The notes: generated by a model from the letters alone, not told the origin. A stretch of 64,000 nt of DNA from Massilia eburnea (GCF_009720745.1 NZ_WNKX01000008.1:62001-126000); one strand, 5' to 3'. Positions 38,834 through 47,866 are shown, counted from the first letter of the stretch. Translations and numbers: made by a program.

Positions 38834-40276
38834 ATGACTACTCATCATCAAATCAACCATTTGCTGCGCGAAGTATTCGGCGTCGAACGACTGCGTGCCG
38901 GCCAGAAACAAGTGATCGACAGTGTTCTGGCAGGGCATGACACGCTCGCCATCATGCCGACGGGCAGCGGCAAGTCGCTGTGCTACCAGATTCCGGCTTC
39001 TATCCTGAAGGGCAGCACCGTGGTTGTGTCGCCGCTGATCTCGCTGATGAAGGACCAGGCGGAAAAGCTGGACGATATCGGCATTGATGCCGCCCAGATC
39101 AACAGCAAGGTTCCAACCGAAGAGCAGGAAGACGCCCTGCAGGGCTTGCGCGACAATGAAGAACGGATTGTGTTCTGCACCCCGGAGCGGCTGGCGACGC
39201 CTGAATTCATGTCCCTGCTGCACCAGGCCGATATCGGCCTGGTCGTGGTGGATGAGGCGCATTGCATTTCGCGCTGGGGCCATGATTTCCGGCCCGCCTA
39301 CCTCGACATCGGCGCGGCGCTTGACGCGCTGGGCCGTCCGCCGGTGCTGGCGCTCACTGCCACCGCTACCGAGGAGGTGATCGACGACATCCGCCAGCAG
39401 CTGGGCGCGCCAAAGATGCGCGTGGTGAACACCGGCATCTACCGTCCCAACCTGCGCCTGGCGGTGCGCCAGGTCACCAATGCCGACGAGCGCGCGGCCG
39501 AGGCGCTGCGCCTGGTGCGCGAAACGGAAGGGAGCGGCATCCTCTACGCCGCTACCGTGAAGGCCGCCCAGGATATGCTGGCGGTGCTGGAAGAAGCTGG
39601 TGAAAGCGTGGTGCTCTACCACGGCAAATTGCACGCCGCGGAACGCCACCAGAACCAGGAAATGTTCATGTCCGGCGCACGCCGCGTGATGGTGGCGACC
39701 AACGCCTTCGGCATGGGCATCGACAAGCCCGACATCCGGTTTGTCATTCACCTGCAGGTGCCGGCCAGCCTCGAGGCTTATTATCAGGAAGCCGGCCGCG
39801 CGGGGCGCGACGCACATACCGCAGCCTGCACACTGTTGTACTTTCATGAAGACAAGCGCGTGCAACAGTTCTTTCTAGCGCGCAGCTATCCCGACGTGGG
39901 CCTGTTGCACGCCGCTTATGAAGCGATAGGCCATGGCGAGCGGCCACGCGACAAGCGCAGCCAGGTGGCTTTGAAATTGCTGAAAGAAGGCGGCTGGCTA
40001 CTGCAGGACCGCAAATTGCAATACCGCCTGGCTGACAAGGCGCCGCGTCCGCTCGATATGGAACGGCTGGCAGAACGCTATCGGGAAAAACAGGAGCATG
40101 ACCGCGAAGCGCTGGCCCAGATGGTGTCCTACGCACAGTCAGGATATTGCCGGTGGAAACTATTGCTAAATTATTTCGGCGATGAGTCCGCTGGCATAGA
40201 GCATTGCGGTAGCTGCGACAACTGTATCGCCCCGCCAACAGTGGAGGAATCAGATTTCCCGATCGAAAATAAGTAG
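38834..40276 (+). CDS. recQ: RecQ-like ATP-dependent DNA helicase
   Basis: A 480-residue protein from ATG 38834; an upstream in-frame ATG at 38771 would place the start in the neighbour's promoter. Motifs in order: the Q-motif region FGVERLRAGQKQVI, Walker A MPTGSGKS, DEAH box VVVDEAHCISRWGHDFRP, ALTATATEEV, and the C-terminal helicase part with ILYAATVKAAQ, YYQEAGRAGRD. The zinc site is reduced to CGSCDNC near the end, preceded by Cys in YCRW. No HRDC domain follows, so this is a short RecQ-type helicase. It unwinds DNA in recombination and repair. The mutS next to the prophage and this helicase are unrelated in position. Confidence 0.9.
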   Translation: MTTHHQINHLLREVFGVERLRAGQKQVIDSVLAGHDTLAIMPTGSGKSLCYQIPASILKGSTVVVSPLISLMKDQAEKLDDIGIDAAQINSKVPTEEQEDALQGLRDNEERIVFCTPERLATPEFMSLLHQADIGLVVVDEAHCISRWGHDFRPAYLDIGAALDALGRPPVLALTATATEEVIDDIRQQLGAPKMRVVNTGIYRPNLRLAVRQVTNADERAAEALRLVRETEGSGILYAATVKAAQDMLAVLEEAGESVVLYHGKLHAAERHQNQEMFMSGARRVMVATNAFGMGIDKPDIRFVIHLQVPASLEAYYQEAGRAGRDAHTAACTLLYFHEDKRVQQFFLARSYPDVGLLHAAYEAIGHGERPRDKRSQVALKLLKEGGWLLQDRKLQYRLADKAPRPLDMERLAERYREKQEHDREALAQMVSYAQSGYCRWKLLLNYFGDESAGIEHCGSCDNCIAPPTVEESDFPIENK

Positions 40277-40407
40277 GCGATATCCTACATTTGTCGCGCT
40301 GAACGTCCTATATTACCTGTACAGTGCTTGCACTAACATGAGTTCTCCCGCGCCTACTAAAAGGGGGCGGGGGTCTTTTCCATCCGAACCGAGCAGGGGG
40401 ACGAATC

Positions 40408-40761
40408 ATGGCTTCGAACAATCCAGGCGACAAACGCGGCAACCGGCAGGACAGTCCGGCCGGCAGCAAGCAAAGTGCACGTGGCTTTGCCTCCATGGAC
40501 CCGCAGCGTCAGCGCGAAATCGCTTCCGAGGGCGGACGCGCCGCCCACCAGAAGGGCACGGCGCATGAGTTCACTTCCGAGGAAGCACGCAAGGCAGGCA
40601 GCATGAGCCACAAGAACGACGGCAACCGCCAGAGCGGTTCGCGTGGCAATGCCAGCCGTACCGAGCAGCAACCCAGCCAAGGCCAACAGGTAGGCCAGGA
40701 ATACCAGCAGGACTACCAAAAGGACTACCAGGGCAATAAGCAGGGTGGCGATAAGTATTAA
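40408..40761 (+). CDS. KGG-motif stress-induced protein (con-10/GsiB type)
   Basis: A 117-residue hydrophilic protein. The motif GFASMDPQRQREIASEGGRAAH near residue 26 is the KGG/con-10 repeat, and a second weaker copy FTSEEARKAGSMSHKND follows. The tail is rich in Gln, Tyr and Gly (YQQDYQKDYQGNK). KGG proteins accumulate in stationary phase or under desiccation in several bacteria and fungi; the precise role is unclear. A TATATT-like -10 sequence lies upstream near 40310. A further small hydrophilic protein gene follows, probably co-expressed. Confidence 0.86.
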   Translation: MASNNPGDKRGNRQDSPAGSKQSARGFASMDPQRQREIASEGGRAAHQKGTAHEFTSEEARKAGSMSHKNDGNRQSGSRGNASRTEQQPSQGQQVGQEYQQDYQKDYQGNKQGGDKY

Positions 40762-40788
40762 GGTTTTATTTGCAGCAAGGAGGCCAGC

Positions 40789-41025
40789 ATGGGAAGGCCT
40801 GACAAACCCAGTAAGGACACGGAGAACCAGCAAAACTTTGTGCTGGTCGATACAGAGCATCCGGAGATCGGCAACACGACGATTCCGGAAGGCCAGATCC
40901 GCCGCGTCGACCGACCTTTGCCGGGCAACCGGCAAAGCGCTACGGAAAGCGGTTCGCGGCAGGGCGGCAGTGGACTGGGCACCGAAGGCGGTGCGCCAGG
41001 TCCGGACGCAAGTTCTGGTGTATGA
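40789..41025 (+). CDS. Small hydrophilic protein, unknown function
   Basis: A 78-residue protein behind a strong AAGGAGG. The sequence is polar (PDKPSKDTENQQNFVLVDT, then RQGGSGLGTEGGAPGPDASS) with a Gly/Ser-rich disordered C-terminus. It lies 27 bases after the KGG gene and before a strong terminator, so both are likely in one stress-related unit. No family was recognised. Confidence 0.62.
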   Translation: MGRPDKPSKDTENQQNFVLVDTEHPEIGNTTIPEGQIRRVDRPLPGNRQSATESGSRQGGSGLGTEGGAPGPDASSGV

Positions 41026-41028
41026 ATC

Positions 41029-41056
41029 AGGCGGGCTGATGGCCCGCCTTTTTTTT
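41029..41056 (+). terminator. Terminator after the KGG gene pair
   Basis: Stem AGGCGGGC 41029-41036 with GCCCGCCT 41042-41049 and loop TGATG, followed by eight T residues. The TonB receptor gene ends on the opposite strand ten bases further. Confidence 0.85.
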
Positions 41057-41066
41057 CGCTTGAGCC

Positions 41067-43316
41067 CTAGAAGATGAAGTTCGCAGTCAGCTGCGCGTAG
41101 CGTGGCGCGCCAAGCGTCGCACGTGCTCCGCTGTTATTCAGCGTATTGATGTAGAACTTGTCGAACAGGTTGTACAGGTTAAGCTGCAGCGAAACATGCT
41201 TGCTCACCTTGTAGGACGCCATCGCATCGACCACCGTGTAGTGCGGGATCGCCGGCATATTGGTGGACGCCGCTGCCTGCGACGGGTCGACAAGGCGCTT
41301 CTGCTCCCCCATATAACGCACACCGCCGCCAAGCGTCAGCCGGTCGTCGAACTTGTACGCGGTCCACATCGTTGCCGACACCTTCGGCGACCAGCGCGAG
41401 GCCGCGCCGGCAGCGTTATTGCCGCTCGTGCCTTCCTTGATTTCGGTATGCATCGTAGCGAGGCCTGCGCTCACGCTCCAGGCCCTGGTCAGCTGGCCGA
41501 CGGCGCCCAGCTCCACGCCCTCCACGCGGCGCTCGCCCAGCTGCGCCCAGGTGTTGCTCACCGCATCAACCAGCTGCGGGAATTCATCCTTGTTGGTGGT
41601 GCGGTAAAGCGCCGCCGTCAGTGCCAGCTGTTTCTGGATCACGTCCCACTTTGTACCCAGTTCAAGGTTGCTGGTCTTTTGCGGCTTCAGCGCAGGGTTG
41701 TTGGCGTTTGACGCGTTCTGCGCCGCCAGCGACAGGTTGGCGCTGCCCGGCGGCGTCTTGGAATTGGCATATGCCAGGTAGATGCTGCCGTCGGCGGCCG
41801 GCTTGTACAGCACACCGGCCTTGATGCTTGCCAAGTTGCCCGACTTCTCAAGGTGGCTGCCGGTCAGCGCGTTGGTGGCGGTGTTGAGCGTGGCGCTGTC
41901 GGTGCTGGTCGTGTAGCGCTCGACCCGCAGGCCGCCGTTCAACTGCCACTGTTCGTTCAGCTTGACCGTGTCGAAGGCGTAGGCGCCGACGGTGTTCGTT
42001 TTGCCGTTGCTGAAGGCGCCGCTCAGAACCGGCTTGAAGCCGGTCAGCGCGTCGTTCTGGTCAGGCTGGTACAGCTTGGCGGCGGGCGCGGCGCCAAGGC
42101 TGGATGCCAGCCGGGACGGCGAGAACTGTTCCTCATTCAGAAGCTCGATGCCGGTCGACAGCGTATGCTGCAGGCCGCCCAGCGTGAACTCGCTGAAAAT
42201 GTTGGTGGTGTTGGCCAGGATTTTGTTTTCCTGCAGGACGCTCTGGCGAATACGGCTCACGGTCCAGGTGGAAGGGGCAGCACTCGGCATGGCCACCGTG
42301 TAGATGCCGGTCATGATGCGGTCCATCTTCGACTTGCCCCAGCGCGTGGTGTTGGTCAGCGTGGCTTTGGGCGCCAGCTCGTGTTCGATCTTTGCGGTGA
42401 ACATATCTGCATCGACTTTTTCAATATCGCCCTTGATGCCATACCAGTTGTTGCGGTCCACGCGCGGCGCCTTGCGCAGCGCCTCGCCAGCGTTGTAGAA
42501 GCCTTCCATGCCCACGCTCGGGTTGCCGCCGTCCGGTACATTGTCCTGGCGTACGTGCTGCGAGAACAGGTAGAGGCGTGTTGGCGTGCTCAGTCCCCAG
42601 GCGATCGAAGGCGCGAAGCCCTTGCTTTCGCGGTCCAGCGCGTTGCTGCCTTTGGCGCTGCCATCCTGCGCCATCGCGTTGATGCGAAAGGCGCCGCTGC
42701 TGCCGAAGCTGCGCGTGACGTCGGCCGTTCCGCGCTTGACGCCGCCCTGTGTGAGGCCGAGTGAAGCGGCGATCGAATCTTCACGTACGGGCATTTTCGA
42801 CACCAGGTTGATGTAGCCGCCCGCTGCGCCGCGCCCGATATCGGCGCCGGCAGGGCCCTTGGCCACCTCCACCTGCTCGATGTTAAAAGCCTCCCGCGTT
42901 ACCGCGCCCAGGTCGCGAATGCCATCGACGAAAATCGAAGATTGGGCTGCGAAGCCGCGCATCTGGAAGGTATCGCCGGCGCTGGTGTTGCCGTTCTCTC
43001 CAAGTTGCAGCGTGATGCCGGGCGTGTTGCGCAGCGCTTCCACGATCGATGTGGCGCCCTGTTCCTGGATCATCTCTTTGCGGATCACTGAAATGGATTG
43101 CGGCGTATTGAGCAGTGGGGCGGTCAATTTAGGCGAGGAAGCGCGGTCGGCTTTGTATGGCACGTCGGCGCCGGCTTCGACCTTGACTTCGGCCATGGTC
43201 TTTTCCTGGGCCTGGGCGTGGACTGCAAGGGGCAGGCCGATGGCGGCCATGGCGAGCAGGGATTGGTTCAGCAGCGGCTGGGTTGCCAGCGTGTGCTTGC
43301 GGCTACGGATGGTCAA
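41067..43316 (-). CDS. fiu: TonB-dependent catecholate siderophore receptor, Fiu-like
   Basis: A 749-residue outer-membrane receptor with a signal peptide ending VHAQA. The plug domain is clear: LLNTPQSISVIRKEMIQEQG, TPGITLQLGENGNTSAGDTF, MRGF..SSIFVDGIRD and EQVEVAKGPAGADIGRGAAGG; then the 22-strand barrel ending LNLYNLFDKFYINTLNNSG and AQLTANFIF with the C-terminal phenylalanine. The plug wording is nearly that of Escherichia coli Fiu, which imports monomeric catecholate iron complexes. A Fur-box-like site at 43404 lies in its promoter. It diverges from the PepSY-ApbE operon, probably handling the imported iron. Confidence 0.92.
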   Translation of the reverse strand: MTIRSRKHTLATQPLLNQSLLAMAAIGLPLAVHAQAQEKTMAEVKVEAGADVPYKADRASSPKLTAPLLNTPQSISVIRKEMIQEQGATSIVEALRNTPGITLQLGENGNTSAGDTFQMRGFAAQSSIFVDGIRDLGAVTREAFNIEQVEVAKGPAGADIGRGAAGGYINLVSKMPVREDSIAASLGLTQGGVKRGTADVTRSFGSSGAFRINAMAQDGSAKGSNALDRESKGFAPSIAWGLSTPTRLYLFSQHVRQDNVPDGGNPSVGMEGFYNAGEALRKAPRVDRNNWYGIKGDIEKVDADMFTAKIEHELAPKATLTNTTRWGKSKMDRIMTGIYTVAMPSAAPSTWTVSRIRQSVLQENKILANTTNIFSEFTLGGLQHTLSTGIELLNEEQFSPSRLASSLGAAPAAKLYQPDQNDALTGFKPVLSGAFSNGKTNTVGAYAFDTVKLNEQWQLNGGLRVERYTTSTDSATLNTATNALTGSHLEKSGNLASIKAGVLYKPAADGSIYLAYANSKTPPGSANLSLAAQNASNANNPALKPQKTSNLELGTKWDVIQKQLALTAALYRTTNKDEFPQLVDAVSNTWAQLGERRVEGVELGAVGQLTRAWSVSAGLATMHTEIKEGTSGNNAAGAASRWSPKVSATMWTAYKFDDRLTLGGGVRYMGEQKRLVDPSQAAASTNMPAIPHYTVVDAMASYKVSKHVSLQLNLYNLFDKFYINTLNNSGARATLGAPRYAQLTANFIF

Positions 43317-43403
43317 AATGTTCTCCAGATGGATGCGTTTGAAGCTGGCGGCATCCTTGAACTGGAGCTGGCTGGCAGTGCGGGGTGAGTAAAAGCGTGT
43401 AAA

Positions 43404-43418
43404 TGATAACGATTCTCA
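43404..43418. promoter_or_regulatory. Fur-box-like site between the Fiu-like receptor and PepSY operon
   Basis: TGATAACGATTCTCA matches the 7-1-7 Fur consensus TGATAATnATTATCA at 11 of 14 half-site positions. It lies in the 161-base divergent promoter region, so Fur with iron could repress both directions. Confidence 0.7.
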
Positions 43419-43477
43419 ATTGCATTGGCAAGCGCTGTGCATTATCATCCTGAAATTCCCTCATCGAAAGCGACAAC

Positions 43478-44113
43478 TTGAGCAGTCCAGAAATTCAAGC
43501 GAAACGGGCCGTATGGCTCAAGCTCCTGCATGAATGGCATTGGGTCAGTTCGGCCATGTGCCTGCTCGGCATGTTCCTGTTCGCGATTACCGGCATTACA
43601 CTGAACCACGCGAGCCAGATCGAAGCCAAGCCCGCAGTGCAGCGCAAGCAGGCCACGGCGCCGTCGCCGCTGGTGAACGAGCTGCACGCCTTCGCCGAAA
43701 AGCATGACGGCGCCAAGGCGCCGCTGCCGGAAACGGGCGAGCGCTGGCTGCGCGAGACCTGGTCCATCAAGGCGGGCGGGCGCGAAGCCGAATGGTCGGT
43801 CGATGAAGTGTATTTGCCGATGCCGAAAGCGGGGGGCGACGCCTGGGTGCGCATCGGCCTGGAAGACGGCGCAGCGGAATACGAGAACACGGACCGCGGC
43901 TGGATTTCCTGGCTCAATGATGTGCATAAGGGACGCAATACCGGCGCGGCCTGGAACTGGTTTATCGATATCTTTGCGGCGGCCTGCCTGGTGTTCTGCA
44001 TCACCGGCCTGCTGATCCTGAAATTCCACGCGGCCAAGCGGCCCTTTACCTGGCCGATGGTGGGCCTGGGCGTGGTCATCCCATGCGTCATTGCTTTGCT
44101 CTACATTCATTAA
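43478..44113 (+). CDS. PepSY-associated membrane protein
   Basis: A 211-residue membrane protein starting at TTG 43478 (no in-frame ATG earlier). Two to three membrane segments are visible: residues about 24-44 (VSSAMCLLGMFLFAITGITL), 160-182 (NWFIDIFAAACLVFCITGLL) and the C-terminal 195-211. Conserved histidines HEWHW near residue 18 and LNH at 43, and the WISWLNDVHKG motif near 150, are as in PepSY-TM proteins that carry haem and electrons across the membrane. It begins an operon with DUF2271, DUF4198, ApbE and a flavin reductase, so it may pass electrons to the periplasmic flavoprotein. Confidence 0.85.
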   Translation: MSSPEIQAKRAVWLKLLHEWHWVSSAMCLLGMFLFAITGITLNHASQIEAKPAVQRKQATAPSPLVNELHAFAEKHDGAKAPLPETGERWLRETWSIKAGGREAEWSVDEVYLPMPKAGGDAWVRIGLEDGAAEYENTDRGWISWLNDVHKGRNTGAAWNWFIDIFAAACLVFCITGLLILKFHAAKRPFTWPMVGLGVVIPCVIALLYIH

Positions 44114-44123
44114 GGACTTCTGT

Positions 44124-44639
44124 ATGAAACTTCGTTATTCCATCGCCGTCGGCTTGCCGCTGGTGAGCGTGTCCGCGATGGCGGCCGACCTGACGCTGAA
44201 ATTCGACGTCCCGCAGCTGAACGTGGCCGAATACCATCGTCCATACCTGGCTGCCTGGCTGGAAAACGCCGACCAGAAAGTCGTCGCCAACCTGGCCGTG
44301 CTGTACGACGTGAAGAAGAAGGACAACGGCGGCGCCAAATGGCTGAAGGACATGCGCCAGTGGTGGCGCAAATCCGGCCGCGACGTCGAGATGCCGATGG
44401 ACGGCGTGAGCGGCGCCACTCGCGGCCCCGGCGAACACACGCTGAACTTCCCGGTCGCAAAGGATGCCCTGAACAAGCTCCCGGCCGGCAATTACCAGCT
44501 GGTGATTGAGGCCGCGCGCGAAGCGGGCGGCCGTGAACTGGTCAAAGTGCCGATGGCATGGCCGCCGAAGTCCGCGCAGTCTTTCTCTGCCAAGGGCAAG
44601 GAAGAACTGGGCGAAGTCACGGTGCAAGTCAAACCATAA
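44124..44639 (+). CDS. DUF2271 periplasmic protein with ApbE flavinylation motif
   Basis: A 171-residue exported protein (signal peptide ending SAMA, cleavage near 21). ATG 44124 has AAGGA upstream. The DUF2271 pattern includes ADLTLKFDVPQLNVAEYHRP, WLENADQKVVANLAVLYDV, GGAKWLKDMRQWWRKSGR and TLNFPVAKDALNKLPAGNYQ. Residues 93-99 read DGVSGAT, the D-x-x-S-G-A-T form recognised by ApbE, which attaches FMN to the threonine (here Thr99). An apbE gene lies two genes downstream. So the protein is probably a covalent flavoprotein that accepts electrons in the periplasm. Confidence 0.88.
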   Translation: MKLRYSIAVGLPLVSVSAMAADLTLKFDVPQLNVAEYHRPYLAAWLENADQKVVANLAVLYDVKKKDNGGAKWLKDMRQWWRKSGRDVEMPMDGVSGATRGPGEHTLNFPVAKDALNKLPAGNYQLVIEAAREAGGRELVKVPMAWPPKSAQSFSAKGKEELGEVTVQVKP

Positions 44640-44647
44640 GGATCGCC

Positions 44648-45475
44648 ATGAAGTTGAGCAAAACCCTGATCGCGCTGGCATTGGCCGGCGCAGCGTTCAG
44701 CGCACAGGCGCATAAGCCCTGGCTGCTGCCTTCGTCTTCGCTGGTCGATTCCAAGGATGCCTGGGTGACCGTGGATGCGGCCATTTCGGAAGGCTTGTTC
44801 GATATCGACCACATGCCTTTGAAGCTGGATGGCATCACCATCACCGGACCTGACGGCGCCAAGGTGGATATGCAGAACGCCACCACCGGCCGCCTGCGTT
44901 CGACCTTCGACGTGAAGATGGCCAAGCCAGGTACCTACAAGATTGCGCTGGTGAGCCAGTCCGTGATGGCGAGCTGGAAGGCGAACGGTGAAGTGAAGCG
45001 CTGGCGCGGCACCGAAGCCGAGATGGCGGCCAATGTGCCGGCACATGCGGAAGAACTGAACGTGTCGCGTACCTTCGGCCGCCTGGAGACTTTCGTCAGC
45101 GCCAACAAGACCGACGAAGCTGTGTTCAAGCCAACCGGCGTTGGCCTGGAGCTGGTGCCGGTGACGCATCCGAACGATATGCGTGCGGGCGAGGAAGCCA
45201 AGTGGAAGTTCCTGTTGGACGGCAAGCCTGCGGCCGAGCAGGCGTTCAGCCTGATTCCGGGCGGCGTGCGTTATCGCGGCACCCTGGGGGAGATCCGTTT
45301 GTCGACCGATGCCAAGGGCGAGGTGACTTTCAAGATCCCGCAAGCTGGCATGTACCTGGTGTCGAGCAGCTGGCCTGCGCCGCCTGCCGCGCAAGCTGGC
45401 CAGCAGGCTGGCCCGCGCCCGATGCCGCCGCGCCGCGTGACATACGCGGCGACGGTGGAAGTCCTGCCGCAGTAA
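44648..45475 (+). CDS. DUF4198 periplasmic protein
   Basis: A 275-residue exported protein (signal peptide ending SAQAH; ATG 44648 with AAGGA). The DUF4198 pattern is AHKPWLLPSSSLVDSKDAWVTV, followed by an Ig-like domain and VPVTHPNDMRAGEEAKWKFLL and GEVTFKIPQAGMYLVSSSW. The His after the signal and others might bind a metal ion; the family often adjoins metal uptake genes (nickel, cobalt, iron). It is between the flavinylated DUF2271 protein and ApbE, so it is likely part of the same periplasmic iron route. The tail is rich in Gln, Ala and Pro. Confidence 0.85.
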   Translation: MKLSKTLIALALAGAAFSAQAHKPWLLPSSSLVDSKDAWVTVDAAISEGLFDIDHMPLKLDGITITGPDGAKVDMQNATTGRLRSTFDVKMAKPGTYKIALVSQSVMASWKANGEVKRWRGTEAEMAANVPAHAEELNVSRTFGRLETFVSANKTDEAVFKPTGVGLELVPVTHPNDMRAGEEAKWKFLLDGKPAAEQAFSLIPGGVRYRGTLGEIRLSTDAKGEVTFKIPQAGMYLVSSSWPAPPAAQAGQQAGPRPMPPRRVTYAATVEVLPQ

Positions 45476-45479
45476 GCTG

Positions 45480-46496
45480 GTGCGCCGCGTCCTGCTGCCG
45501 CCCGCGATCTCCGCCGAGCCTCCGCCGGCGGGGATGGTGATCGCCGATTTCGGCGGCGAGTCGATGGGGACGCGCTGGTCGGCGCGCCTGGCGCTTGCTC
45601 CGCCCGATGTGCAGCAGCGGGCGGCCTTTCAGGCCGGCCTGCAAATGCAACTGGACCAGGTAGTGGCCGAGATGAGCCACTGGGAGCCGCGCTCTGACCT
45701 TGGCCGCTTCAACCGCGCGGCCGCAGGCACCTGGCACACGTTGCCGGACGATTTCTTCGAAGTCCTGCGCTATGCGCTCGGCATCGCGCGCGATACTGGC
45801 GGCGCCTGCGATCCCTGTGCCGGCGCGCTGGTCAACCTGTGGGGCTTCGGCCCGACCGGCCGCCACGACGAAGCCGGCTTCGCAGCGCCAGGCGAGCGCG
45901 ATGTCGCCGCAATCTGCGCCGCCATGGCAGGCCGGGTGGTGGAACTGGACATCCCCCGCAAGCGCGCCTGCCAGCCCGGCGGCGTGCAGCTCGACTTGTC
46001 CGCTGTGGCCAAAGGCTTCGGCGTGGACAAGCTGGCGCAATACCTCGAAGGGCAGGGCTGTGCGAACTACCTGGTGGAAGTGGGCGGCGAATTGCGCGGC
46101 GCGGGTTTCAAGCCCGATGGCCAGCCATGGTGGGTCGCGCTGGAAGAGCCGTTTGGCGGGCGCGAAGAAATTGCTGTCGCCTTGCACGGCCTGGCCGTTG
46201 CGACCTCCGGCGACTACCGCAAATATTTCATGCAGGACGCCACCCGTCGGCCGCACACGATTGATCCCCGCACCGGCATGCCGATCGCGAATGCGCTGGC
46301 CTCGGTGACGGTGGTGCATGAAAGCGCCATGGCAGCCGATGCCTGGTCCACCGCCCTGACGGTGCTGGGCCACGAGGAAGGCCTGGCGCTGGCCGAGCGC
46401 AAGCGGCTCGCTGTACGCTTCCTGCTGCGGGAAAACGAGGGGGCGCTGCGCGAAATCGCCAGCAGCCGGTTCCAGAAGATGCTCGAAGACGAATGA
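45480..46496 (+). CDS. apbE: FAD:protein FMN transferase ApbE
   Basis: A 338-residue protein with start at GTG 45480, four bases after the upstream stop. The family motifs are ESMGTRWSARLAL near residue 28, MSHWEPRSDLGRFN near 64, GACDPCAGALVNLWGFG near 108, LDLSAVAKGFGVDKLAQYLE near 168, NYLVEVGGELRGAG near 190, and TIDPRTGMPIANALASVTV with SAMAADAWSTAL near 270-290. It moves FMN from FAD to a threonine in target proteins in the periplasm. No clear signal peptide or lipobox is visible at the chosen start, which is odd; ATG 45534 is an alternative start. Its likely substrate is the DUF2271 protein encoded two genes upstream. Confidence 0.92.
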   Translation: MRRVLLPPAISAEPPPAGMVIADFGGESMGTRWSARLALAPPDVQQRAAFQAGLQMQLDQVVAEMSHWEPRSDLGRFNRAAAGTWHTLPDDFFEVLRYALGIARDTGGACDPCAGALVNLWGFGPTGRHDEAGFAAPGERDVAAICAAMAGRVVELDIPRKRACQPGGVQLDLSAVAKGFGVDKLAQYLEGQGCANYLVEVGGELRGAGFKPDGQPWWVALEEPFGGREEIAVALHGLAVATSGDYRKYFMQDATRRPHTIDPRTGMPIANALASVTVVHESAMAADAWSTALTVLGHEEGLALAERKRLAVRFLLRENEGALREIASSRFQKMLEDE

Positions 46497-47860
46497 TCCT
46501 CACCAACGACCCAACCCGCCTAGTCCTCACAGTCGCCATGCTGGCCGCCTACGGCGCCGTATGCCTGCAGCCCTGGCTGCGCGCACGCCGCGCCCGCGCC
46601 GACGCAAAGGCCGCGCGCGCCGCAGCGGGAGACTCACCATGGCTGGTGGCCTACGCCAGCCAGACCGGCAATGCCGAACTGCTGGCGCGCCAGACCAGTG
46701 AAACCCTGCGCGTGGCCGGCATCGCCAACCACCTGTGCGAATTCGACGAGATCGACGCGGCCACGCTGCAATCGGCCGAACGCATCCTGTTCCTGGCCTC
46801 CACCTACGGTGAAGGCGACGCACCCGATGCCGGCGCACGCTTTGCGCAGCGCCTGATGGCCCGCAGCGACCTTGCACTGGGCCAGTTGCACTACGCTGTG
46901 CTGGCGCTGGGCGACAGTGCCTACAGCAGCTTCTGTGGCTTTGGCCGTACGCTCGACGCCTGGCTGGCCGCCCGCGGCGCCCAGCCCTTGTTCCCCCGCG
47001 TCGAAGTGGACCGCAGCGCGCCGCCAGCCATCGCCGCCTGGCGCCAGCAACTGAGCCACCTGGCCGGCACCAGCGACGCACCGGACTGGGACGCGCCGGC
47101 GTTCGACGCATGGCGCCTGGCCGAACGGCGCCAACTGAACCCGGGCAGTGTCGGAGCGCCCATCTACCACATCGAACTCGAGCCGGCGGACGGCGGGGCG
47201 CTGCCGCATTGGCAGTCGGGCGACCTGGTACAAATCGCCGCACCGGCCGATCCCGAGCGTCCGCGCGAATACTCGATCGCATCGATCCCCGCCGATGGCC
47301 GCGTGCACCTGCTGGTGCGCCTGCACCGCCACGGTGACGGCAGCCACGGACTGGCCTCCGGCTGGCTCACGCAGCAGGCAAGGCAAGGCGCCCCCGTGCG
47401 CCTGCGCCTGCGTGAGCACCGCCGCTTCCGCCTGGAAGCGAATGCGGAACGCCCGCTGATCCTGATCGGCAACGGCAGTGGCATCGCCGGACTGCGCGGC
47501 CATTTGAAAGCGCGCGCCGCTGCCGGCCAGGCCCGCAACTGGCTGCTGTTCGGCGAGCGCGATCCAGGGCACGACGCCTTCTACCACGAAGAGCTGGAAG
47601 CCTGGCAGCGGCAAGGCCTGCTGCCGCGCCTCGACCGGGCCTGGTCGCGCGGCCCGGATGGCAAAGAGTATGTGCAAGACCTGCTGCTGCGCCACGCCGA
47701 AACCGTGCGCAGCTGGATCGCCGACGGCGCCGCCCTCTACGTCTGCGGCAGCCTGGAAGGAATGGCCTCCGGCGTCGACCAAGCGCTGACGCAGATCCTC
47801 GGCATCGACCACATCGCCGAGCTCTCCCGCTCAGGCCGTTACCGCCGCGACGTTTATTGA
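46493..47860 (+). CDS. Membrane-anchored flavodoxin/ferredoxin-NADP-reductase-type flavoprotein
   Basis: A 455-residue protein: membrane segment at residues 9-28 (LVLTVAMLAAYGAVCLQPWL), a flavodoxin domain from about 48 (WLVAYASQTGNAELLARQTS; FLASTYGEGDAPD; YAVLALGDSAYSSFCGFG), and an FAD/NADPH reductase domain from about 220 (REYSIASIP, LILIGNGSGIAGLRGHLKAR, LYVCGSLEGMASGVDQAL). It should pass electrons from NADPH through FAD and FMN to membrane partners. It resembles the sulfite-reductase flavoprotein subunit but lacks a partner gene for that. As the last gene of the PepSY-DUF2271-ApbE operon it is the probable electron source of the periplasmic flavin pathway. Confidence 0.9.
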   Translation: MILTNDPTRLVLTVAMLAAYGAVCLQPWLRARRARADAKAARAAAGDSPWLVAYASQTGNAELLARQTSETLRVAGIANHLCEFDEIDAATLQSAERILFLASTYGEGDAPDAGARFAQRLMARSDLALGQLHYAVLALGDSAYSSFCGFGRTLDAWLAARGAQPLFPRVEVDRSAPPAIAAWRQQLSHLAGTSDAPDWDAPAFDAWRLAERRQLNPGSVGAPIYHIELEPADGGALPHWQSGDLVQIAAPADPERPREYSIASIPADGRVHLLVRLHRHGDGSHGLASGWLTQQARQGAPVRLRLREHRRFRLEANAERPLILIGNGSGIAGLRGHLKARAAAGQARNWLLFGERDPGHDAFYHEELEAWQRQGLLPRLDRAWSRGPDGKEYVQDLLLRHAETVRSWIADGAALYVCGSLEGMASGVDQALTQILGIDHIAELSRSGRYRRDVY

Positions 47861-47866
47861 ATATTG

